Shown here: positions 15,997 to 22,602 of the stretch, piece by piece | Layout of the letters: every line of letters begins with the position of its first letter | How positions within the stretch are numbered: the stretch's first letter is position 1 | Assembly: GCA_963848495.1 (NCBI GenBank) | Contig: CAWKDV010000002.1 | Coordinates: forward strand, 1,054,001 to 1,118,000 | DNA: 64,000 bases | Direction: 5' to 3' | From: JAICJR01 sp963848495 | Lineage (GTDB): Bacteria; Actinomycetota; Thermoleophilia; Solirubrobacterales; Thermoleophilaceae | Position numbers and translations under genes: made by a program | Notes under the pieces: model-generated | The model's database searches: none | Seen by the model: the letters and a program-made list of their open reading frames with translations, nothing else | What the model was told of the DNA's origin: nothing

Positions 15997-18251
15997 CACT
16001 TGTGGACCGCACCCGCGAGCTCGAGCAGCCCGAGCGCCGCCCCATTGGCTGGCAGGGCAAGACGGCTCTCGAGATGCTCCAGGAGTCTGAGCGGCTGTTC
16101 GGCGAGACCGGCCGCTATCACGGCATCCAAGACCTAAGCACCAAGACCCAACACCCAATCCGCTACGAGAAGCTGTTCTCGCGCCTCCGCGGCGGCCTCG
16201 TGACCGCGCGCGAGACCGCGCTGAACATCTCGGCGAGCCCGATCGTCAAGGAGATCGGCGAGCTCTGCTTCGCGCTCTACACGCCGGAGGGCGACTCGGT
16301 GGCGCTCTCCACCGGGATCATCGTCCACGTCCACACGATGTCCGACGCGATCAAGTACATGATCCGCCAGGGCTACGAGGACGACCCCGGCATCGCGCCG
16401 GGCGACATCTTCACCAACAACGACGCGATGATCGGCGACGTCCACAACGCGGACGTGCAGACGATCGTGCCGATCTTCTGGGAGGACGAGCTGATCGGCT
16501 GGGCGGGCGGGGTCACGCACGAGATCGACATCGGCGCGAAGACGCCAGGCAGCGTGCCGATCGGGCCGATCAGCCGCTTCGAGGACGGCATCGACCTGCC
16601 CGCGAAGAAGATCGGCTCGAACGACAAGCTCTGGCGCGACCACGTGCTCGCCGGCCTCAAGGGCACGCGCACGCCGATGTACTGGACCCTCGATGAGAAG
16701 ACGCGCCTCGCCGGCTGCCACATGATCCGCGAGGCGGTGGAGCGGGTGGTGCTCGAGGAGGGCATCGACACCTACAAGCGCTTCATCCGCGAGGTGATCG
16801 AGGACGGGCGGCGCTCGTTCCAGAGCCGGCTGCGGGAGATGACCGTGCCCGGCCGCTACCGCGCGCCCGGGTTCACCGACCTGCCGTTCGCCAAGGAGGA
16901 GCAGCTCCCCGTCTACGCACGGCAGGACACGGTGATGCACGCGCCGCTCGAGCTGCGCATCACGCGCGAGGGCCTGCTCGAGCTCGACTACGAGGGCGCC
17001 TCCGCCTGGGGCTACCACTCCGCCAACTGCGCGCCGTCAGCGATGCAGGGCGCGATCTGGGTCCAGCTCACGCAGCTCCTGATCTGCAACGACAAGGTCA
17101 ACGACGGCGCCTACTTCGGCCTGCGCTCGAACTTCCCGCAGGGCAGCTGGTCAAACCACTCCAACCCGCAGTGCTCGACCGGCAACGCCTGGTTCTTCCT
17201 GATCCCGTCGTTCACTGGCTTCGTGAAGTCGTTCTCCCGCGCCCTGCAGTCGCGCGGCTACGTGGAGGAGGTGCTGGCGCCCTACGGCCTCACCGCCAAC
17301 GCCTTCCAGGGCGGCGGGCTCGACCAGTACGGACGCCAGTCCGCCACCACGAACTTCGGCCTCTCCTGCGTGGGCGGCGGAGCCAAGATGGTGGCCGACG
17401 GGCTCGACTACGCAGCCGCGATGTGGAACCCCGAGGGCGACATGGGCGACATGGAGATGTGGGAGCTGATCGAGCCCTTCCTCTACCTGTCGCAGCGGGT
17501 CAAGCCGTGCACGGCCGGCCCCGGGCGCCACCGCGGCGGCTCGGGCTACGAGTGCCTGCGGCTCGCCTGGAAGACGCCCTTCTACGAGATGCAGAACATC
17601 GGCAACGGCCGCTGCTTCATCCAGGCCGGTCTGTGGGGCGGCTACCCGGCGGCCACCGGCTACCGCCACAACGTGCGCGACACCAACTTCTTCGAGCTGG
17701 TCGAGAGAAGGTTTCCCTACCCCCTGAGCGAGCCGGACCCGGCCGACTCCGCGCTGGCCCGCGATGTTGCGGGCCGCCACGACCACGACATCGAGGCCAC
17801 CACGCTGCCCGAGGTGATGAAGCAGGGCGACCTCTACCTGTGCATGTTCCGCGGCGGCTCGGGGCTCGGCGATCCGCTCGAGCGTCCCTATGAGTCCGTG
17901 ATGGAGGACGTCAGCGGCGGCTTCCTGCTCGAGCGCTACGCGCAGTCCGTCTACGGCGTGGTGCCGGGTGACGAGCAGGCCACCGAGGCCCGGCGGGTGG
18001 AGGAGCGCGAGGAGCGGGGCCAAAAGGCGGTGCCGGTGCGCGAGTGGATGAAGCAGGAGCGCCAGCGGGTGCTCGACCGTGACCTGATCGAGCCGCTGCA
18101 GCGCATGTACGCCGAGTCGCTGCGGCTGTCGGAGCGCTGGGCGAAGGAGTTCCGCGACTTCTGGGAGCTGCCGGACGGCTTCGACTTCCCCGTGCCCACC
18201 CCGCAGGTGGACATCTCGAAGGCGCTGATCGCGCAGGAGGCATCGGCGTGA
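15993..18251 (+). CDS. acxB: Acetone carboxylase-type alpha subunit (HyuB family)
   Basis: 752 residues, near the roughly 770 usual for acetone carboxylase alpha. HyuB-family features include TNNDAMIGDVHNADVQTIVP, GWAGGVTHEIDIGAKTPGS and the C-terminal MFRGGSGLGDPLERP. In the known enzyme alpha carries the metal site where enol phosphate and carboxyl phosphate combine to acetoacetate. It overlaps both neighbours by 4 bp. Residues about 46-57 (IQDLSTKTQHPI) are encoded by a degenerate heptanucleotide repeat. Gene order beta-small-alpha-gamma is the canonical order with one insertion. Confidence 0.85.
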   Translation: MTLVDRTRELEQPERRPIGWQGKTALEMLQESERLFGETGRYHGIQDLSTKTQHPIRYEKLFSRLRGGLVTARETALNISASPIVKEIGELCFALYTPEGDSVALSTGIIVHVHTMSDAIKYMIRQGYEDDPGIAPGDIFTNNDAMIGDVHNADVQTIVPIFWEDELIGWAGGVTHEIDIGAKTPGSVPIGPISRFEDGIDLPAKKIGSNDKLWRDHVLAGLKGTRTPMYWTLDEKTRLAGCHMIREAVERVVLEEGIDTYKRFIREVIEDGRRSFQSRLREMTVPGRYRAPGFTDLPFAKEEQLPVYARQDTVMHAPLELRITREGLLELDYEGASAWGYHSANCAPSAMQGAIWVQLTQLLICNDKVNDGAYFGLRSNFPQGSWSNHSNPQCSTGNAWFFLIPSFTGFVKSFSRALQSRGYVEEVLAPYGLTANAFQGGGLDQYGRQSATTNFGLSCVGGGAKMVADGLDYAAAMWNPEGDMGDMEMWELIEPFLYLSQRVKPCTAGPGRHRGGSGYECLRLAWKTPFYEMQNIGNGRCFIQAGLWGGYPAATGYRHNVRDTNFFELVERRFPYPLSEPDPADSALARDVAGRHDHDIEATTLPEVMKQGDLYLCMFRGGSGLGDPLERPYESVMEDVSGGFLLERYAQSVYGVVPGDEQATEARRVEEREERGQKAVPVREWMKQERQRVLDRDLIEPLQRMYAESLRLSERWAKEFRDFWELPDGFDFPVPTPQVDISKALIAQEASA
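16127..16161 (+). repeat. Degenerate heptanucleotide repeat inside the alpha-subunit gene
   Basis: Five consecutive seven-base units read CCAAGAC, CTAAGCA, CCAAGAC, CCAACAC and CCAATCC. They share the pattern C(C/T)AANNN. The stretch is markedly poorer in G than the surrounding sequence and encodes a polar insertion near residue 50 of the alpha subunit. Confidence 0.7.
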
Positions 18252-18739
18252 AGCTCGACCCGCAGACGCTCGCGGACCTCGTCGACGAGAAGCTGCCGCG
18301 CGCCCGCGTACGCTCGATCCAGTCGGGCTACAAGGACGCCGACCGCTTCGACAAGTACGTCGCCCTGCTCCAGGAGCGCGTGCCCTGGGACGACCGGATC
18401 GTGCTGCCGTTCGGCGAGCACCTGTTCATCGTGGCCAAGGCCGGCGGCTACCTCGTGAAGTGCGATTGCGGCCACGAGTTCTGCCACCACCGCGAGAACT
18501 GGAAGCTCGACGCGCTGATCTACGTGCGCGAGACCGACAAGGACCTCGCCGAGATCTACCCCGACAAGATGCATGGCGACCCCGCCTACAACGCGCTGCG
18601 CGAGTACTTCTGCCCCGGCTGCAAGACGCTGCTGGAGGTGGAGGCCGTCCCGCCCGGCTACCCGGTGGTGCACGACTTCGTGCCGGACCTCGAGGGCTTC
18701 TACGAGGACTGGCTGGGCCGCCCGCTTCCTGGCGCGTAG
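18248..18739 (+). CDS. acxC: Acetone carboxylase-type gamma subunit (zinc-binding)
   Basis: 163 residues, matching the roughly 165-residue gamma subunit. Two cysteine pairs, KCDCGHEFCHH (Cys72, Cys74, Cys79) and YFCPGCKTLL (Cys122, Cys125), form the zinc site characteristic of acetone carboxylase gamma. This small subunit is the best evidence that the operon is an acetone/acetophenone-type carboxylase and not a hydantoinase. It starts at a GTG overlapping the alpha-subunit stop. The downstream gap contains a riboswitch for another gene, so the operon ends here. Confidence 0.88.
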   Translation: MKLDPQTLADLVDEKLPRARVRSIQSGYKDADRFDKYVALLQERVPWDDRIVLPFGEHLFIVAKAGGYLVKCDCGHEFCHHRENWKLDALIYVRETDKDLAEIYPDKMHGDPAYNALREYFCPGCKTLLEVEAVPPGYPVVHDFVPDLEGFYEDWLGRPLPGA

Positions 18740-18782
18740 ACGTTCTCAAGATCCGCGGGCCGTGGACGATCGACTAGATCGA

Positions 18783-18897
18783 ATGCCTAATCCCCGGCCG
18801 GCTGCCGGGGAGCGGGGGACCCAGTCCAGTTGGGGCTAATCCGGCGGTGATCCACCGGAGGCGCAACGCGCCAGCCCGTCAGCTAACCCCGCAGGCC
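18783..18897 (+). promoter_or_regulatory. Cyclic di-AMP (ydaO/yuaA) riboswitch
   Basis: Conserved blocks of the ydaO family appear in order: GCCTAATCC, AGCGGGGGACCCA, TTGGGGCTAATCC and CCGTCAGCTAACC. The closing GCAGGC pairs with the opening GCCT. The region sits 16 bp before the start of an NlpC/P60 hydrolase, a standard target of this riboswitch in actinobacteria. Binding of c-di-AMP would turn expression off. Confidence 0.9.
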
Positions 18898-18913
18898 GAT
18901 CAAGGAGACCCTC

Positions 18914-19432
18914 TTGCGCCGCCTGTTCCTTCCTGCCCTGCTCGCGCTCGCGACCTGCGCCGCCCCTGCGCTTGCCGACGGCAACGGTGGAGCCGCTCCC
19001 GTGCCCGCTGCGGCGCCGCCCATGGCGGACGCGGCCACGCTGGCGCACGGCGTGGCCACTGCGCCGGCCGACGCCCCGCAGCTCGTGCAGCTCGCCATCC
19101 AGGCCGCCAACCACCTCCGCCACAAGCCCTATGTCTGGGGCGGCGGCCACCGCTCCTGGCGGGCGCGCGGCTACGACTGCTCGGGCGCCGTGTCCTACGT
19201 GCTGCACGCCGCCGGCCTGCTCGACAGCCCTCAGGACTCGGGCACGCTCGTCCACTGGGGAAGCAGGGGCGAGGGCGACTGGCTCACGGTCTACGCCAAC
19301 CGCGGCCACGCCTTCATGGTGGTCGCGGGCCTGCGCTTCGACACGAGCGGCCCGGGCCAGAGCGGCCCGCGCTGGCGCGGCGAGCTGCGCTCGCCCCGCG
19401 GCTACCACGTGAGGCACGCGGCCGGGCTCTAG
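18914..19432 (+). CDS. Secreted NlpC/P60-type peptidoglycan hydrolase
   Basis: 172 residues from a TTG preceded by AAGGAG. A signal peptide covers about residues 1-21 (LFLPALLALATCAAPALA). After a Pro/Ala linker comes an NlpC/P60-like domain: KPYVWGGGHRSWRARGYDCS with catalytic Cys89, and NRGHAFMVVAG with His132. It should cleave peptide cross-links of the cell wall outside the membrane. The domain is compact, and the third catalytic residue is not obvious. It is under a c-di-AMP riboswitch, linking wall turnover to turgor signalling. Confidence 0.88.
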   Translation: MRRLFLPALLALATCAAPALADGNGGAAPVPAAAPPMADAATLAHGVATAPADAPQLVQLAIQAANHLRHKPYVWGGGHRSWRARGYDCSGAVSYVLHAAGLLDSPQDSGTLVHWGSRGEGDWLTVYANRGHAFMVVAGLRFDTSGPGQSGPRWRGELRSPRGYHVRHAAGL

Positions 19433-19451
19433 GCGGCGCCGACCGGCAACG

Positions 19452-21017
19452 TCAGGAGATGACCCTGAACGCCCCTCGCATGAACGGGTGGATGCGGCAG
19501 AAGTACGTGTAGGTGCCCGGCGGCAGGTTGTTGGGCGTCTGCCAGGTCTGCTTGTTGTTGAAGGCCGTGAAGCCGGGCGGGCCGAAGCCCAGCTGGCCCG
19601 AGTCGAAGTTGCCGAGGCCGACCCCGTTGGCGGTCGGGTAGCTCACGCCGGTGTTGAGGTTGCACGGAGCCGCGCAGCCGGTGATCGAGTGGGAGATCTG
19701 CAGGTCGTAGGGCGCCATCGGCGGCCCGTCGGTGTTGATGAACGTGAGCGACTGGCCCGCCTTGATCGCCGGCGGGTCCTTGGTCTTGCCGCTCGCGCTC
19801 AGGTCGCCGGGGACGTACTTGAAGTTCTCGATCTTGACCGTGTTGTTCGGCGCCGTGCCGCTCGGCAGGTTGAGCGGGTTGGCCACGACGGGCGCCGTGG
19901 CGCCGTGCACGTCGTTCTCGGGCAGGTGGCCGTGCGTGACGCGCCCGCTGGTGGGCACCGCGTGCGTGAACGGGTCGACGCCCGCGTTCGAGTCCGGCGC
20001 GATGTAGGCGACCATGATGCCCATCGCCTCCTGCCACGAGGCGAGCTTGCTGTCGTATGTCGTGGTGGTGCGGAGGATGTCGCCCTGCTTGACGTGCACC
20101 CGCCACGTCGGCAGGGCGCCGGTCATGGCGACGTCCCAGGAGTCGGGCGGCTGGTGGCCGAAGTAGACGGCCTTCGAGCGGAAGATGCGCACCGAGTGCG
20201 GCACGTCGCCCGGGATCGGGCCGCCCTTCTTGCGCGCGACCGTGGCGCCGGGCCTCACCACCATCAGGTCGTCGTAGAGGCCGCCCGGATGCAGGTGGCC
20301 CGCGACGGTCACGAGCGTGCCCGAGAAGGGCATGGTCCACTGGTTGGGCTGGCGGCCGGGCGGATAGGGGTTCACGGCCTGGTCGGGGAAGGTGAACTTG
20401 CCGTTCGTCCCGCTGCCGCGCTGGACGTCGAAGACCGGATATGCGTGCCCGTTCTCCACGTCCATCCAGACCGGCTTGACCGCCTTCATCCTCTTGCCGA
20501 GCGCGGAGTGCAGCGGCACGAAGTCGATGTCGTAGGTGATGTAGACCGTGTACGGGCGGCTCGTCAGGTCGTGGATCATGTAGTTGATGAACCACCGGTC
20601 CGACGGCTTCGTGAAGTAGCCGTACGGCTTGGGCATCCTGAAGATCGTCTTCTCCTCGCCGGTGGCAAAGAAGCGCTCGGGCAGACCAGGCGTGGTGGTG
20701 TCGCCCTCGCCCTGGTTGATGAACACGCCGTGGTGGAGGTGCAGCTTGTAGGTGGGCGGCACCACGCCGCCCGCGGTCCTCAGGTTGGGCGCCATGCGGA
20801 TAACGTAGCCGGGCTCGCTCGGCTTCTCGGCGGCCGTGGCGTAGCCGCCGAGGATCAGGTTCGAGCCGGGCCTGATGTGCAGCGGCCCGTAGCGGAAGTG
20901 CAGGTGCTCGACGTCCTTGCTCGCCTTGCTCTTCGAGGCGGCTGAGGCCGGGCCGGCGGCCAGCAGCGCGAGCGCGGCAAGGACGAATACGCAGATCGAG
21001 AGGCGCTTGAGCAGCAC
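19452..21017 (-). CDS. Secreted multidomain protein with C-terminal cupredoxin site
   Basis: 521 residues with a signal peptide (about 1-26). The bulk (about 35-400) is beta-rich with many histidines, for example YKLHLHHGVFIN, GTLVTVAGHLHPGG and RVTHGHLPENDVHG. The last 120 residues form a plastocyanin-like domain: LQISHSITG, then YTYFCRIHPFMRGAF, with Cys507, His510 and Met513 as type-1 copper ligands. The protein is exported and probably acts in extracytoplasmic copper binding or electron transfer. The N-terminal histidines could form another metal site. It is monocistronic, convergent with the NlpC/P60 gene. Confidence 0.75.
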   Translation of the reverse strand: MLLKRLSICVFVLAALALLAAGPASAASKSKASKDVEHLHFRYGPLHIRPGSNLILGGYATAAEKPSEPGYVIRMAPNLRTAGGVVPPTYKLHLHHGVFINQGEGDTTTPGLPERFFATGEEKTIFRMPKPYGYFTKPSDRWFINYMIHDLTSRPYTVYITYDIDFVPLHSALGKRMKAVKPVWMDVENGHAYPVFDVQRGSGTNGKFTFPDQAVNPYPPGRQPNQWTMPFSGTLVTVAGHLHPGGLYDDLMVVRPGATVARKKGGPIPGDVPHSVRIFRSKAVYFGHQPPDSWDVAMTGALPTWRVHVKQGDILRTTTTYDSKLASWQEAMGIMVAYIAPDSNAGVDPFTHAVPTSGRVTHGHLPENDVHGATAPVVANPLNLPSGTAPNNTVKIENFKYVPGDLSASGKTKDPPAIKAGQSLTFINTDGPPMAPYDLQISHSITGCAAPCNLNTGVSYPTANGVGLGNFDSGQLGFGPPGFTAFNNKQTWQTPNNLPPGTYTYFCRIHPFMRGAFRVIS

Positions 21018-21084
21018 GGTTCCTCCACCCTTGGGCCTCCCAGCCGCAGAGTGAGTGTAACGGCAATCGGAGACGCGCGCGTTT

Positions 21085-22554
21085 CTAGCTCGGAGCCTTG
21101 GCCCCGTCGCCGGCAGCGGCCGGCTTTTGCCTCGGCTTGGCGCGCCGGCGCGCCTCCTCGAGCAGCTCCACCACGGCGTCCTCGATGAAGAGCCCGATGT
21201 CCTCGAGGTCCGACATCGCGTCGTAATCGCCGAGCAGGCCGAAGTCGAGATTGCCGTTGTAACTCATGATCGCCACGGCCAGCGCGTGGTCGTCCGGAAG
21301 GAAGGCGACCGGCACGATCTCCTGGATCTCGCGCCCGAGCAGGTAGAGCGGGAACTGCGGGCCCGGCACGTTGGTCACGATCACGTTGAAGAGCCGCGTG
21401 GAGAAGTTGAGCCGCGAGGCCTGCGCGAGCAGCGTGGGGGGCGCGAACCCCTGCAGCCCGGCGATCACCTCGGCGCCGAGCGCCTGCTTCGAGTCCTTGA
21501 GATTGGCCATCGCCTCGCGCACCAGCTCGAGGCACTCGACCGCGTCGTTGCAGTAGACCGGCAGCGGCCCGCGCATCGCCGCGATCCGGTTGCCGAGCTG
21601 GCCGCGCTCGTCTGCCGCGCGGATGGAGACCGGCACGAGCGCGCGCAGCTCGAGCCCCTCGGTGCGCACGCCGCGCAGCCGCAGCCAGCGCCGCAGTGCG
21701 CCGGTGACCACGGCCAGCACCACGTCGTTCACGGTGCCGCCGAGCGCGTTCTTGATCTCCTTGTACTCGTCAAGCCGGCCGCGCACCCAGATCAGCCGCC
21801 GGTGCGGCCCGATCGGGACGTTGAGCGGCGTCTCGGGCGCCGGGTTCAGGCCCGCCCAGACGACCTCGCCCACCGCCTCGGCCGCCTCGCGCAGCTCGCC
21901 GGCGGCATGGCCGGGATGTGTGAGCGCGCCGGCGGCGCGCGCCGCAAGCCCGAGCGGCCGCTTGACCAGGTCCTTCACGCCGACGGCCACGAGGTCGGCT
22001 TGGGACGGCTCGGGGTGCGGCTGCCAGCGCTCGCCGGACTCGAGCTTCTGCGGCACCGGACTCAGGTCGAACAGCACCGAGGCGATGTCGACGCCCGACA
22101 CGCCGTCCACCAGCGCGTGGTGGGTCTTGCTGATGATTGCGAAGCGGTTGTCCTCTAGCCCCTGCACGAGCCAGAGCTCCCAGAGCGGCTTGGAGCGGTC
22201 GAGGCGCTGCGAGAAGATGCGGCCCGCGAGCTGCCGCAGCTGCTCCGTCGAACCGGGCGACGGCAGCGCCGAGTGCCGCACGTGGTACTCGATGTTGAAG
22301 GAGGGGTCGTCGATCCAGAGCGGCCGCCCCATCTCGAAGCGCGGGAAGGCCAGCTTCTGCCTGTAGCGGGGCACGAGCGCGAGGCGGCTCTCGATGTGAT
22401 CGACGAGATCCCGGTAGGCGGGCGGCGGTCCCTCGAACGTGAGGATCGCGCCCACGTGCATGTGCGACGCCTTGCCCTCCTGGGCGAGGAACGAGGCATC
22501 GATCGCCGTCAGCCGGTCCATGTGGCTCGTCGCCATCGAAGTGAGCCTATCCAT
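21085..22554 (-). CDS. Wax ester synthase / diacylglycerol acyltransferase (WS/DGAT)
   Basis: 489 residues from the ATG at 22554; an in-frame TTG lies at 22572, and the family's usual start (MDRLTAIDASFL) is 11 residues further in. The catalytic HHxxxDG motif is THHALVDG, near residue 145. The C-terminal half carries NDVVLAVVTGALRRWL and VPVSIRAADERGQLGNRI, typical of WS/DGAT. The enzyme esterifies acyl-CoA with diacylglycerol or fatty alcohols at the membrane to make storage lipid. The N-terminus contains MDRLT twice, an oddity of the extension. It is divergent from the GGDEF-EAL gene. Confidence 0.92.
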   Translation of the reverse strand: MDRLTSMATSHMDRLTAIDASFLAQEGKASHMHVGAILTFEGPPPAYRDLVDHIESRLALVPRYRQKLAFPRFEMGRPLWIDDPSFNIEYHVRHSALPSPGSTEQLRQLAGRIFSQRLDRSKPLWELWLVQGLEDNRFAIISKTHHALVDGVSGVDIASVLFDLSPVPQKLESGERWQPHPEPSQADLVAVGVKDLVKRPLGLAARAAGALTHPGHAAGELREAAEAVGEVVWAGLNPAPETPLNVPIGPHRRLIWVRGRLDEYKEIKNALGGTVNDVVLAVVTGALRRWLRLRGVRTEGLELRALVPVSIRAADERGQLGNRIAAMRGPLPVYCNDAVECLELVREAMANLKDSKQALGAEVIAGLQGFAPPTLLAQASRLNFSTRLFNVIVTNVPGPQFPLYLLGREIQEIVPVAFLPDDHALAVAIMSYNGNLDFGLLGDYDAMSDLEDIGLFIEDAVVELLEEARRRAKPRQKPAAAGDGAKAPS

Positions 22555-22602
22555 CGCCTCGAGGTTGCTCAAGAACCGTGCTCGCGACCCGACTAACCGG
22601 GC

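Noticed and set aside
13553..18251. Hydantoinase or 5-oxoprolinase pair
   Set aside because: The HyuA/HyuB folds alone would allow this, but the zinc-binding gamma subunit and gene order fit acetone-type carboxylases better.
22573..22602. A second sigma-28 promoter before the GGDEF-EAL gene
   Set aside because: CTCAAGAACC resembles the -35, but the -10 reads CCGACTAA, which misses the GCCGATA core. It is mentioned only as a weak possibility.
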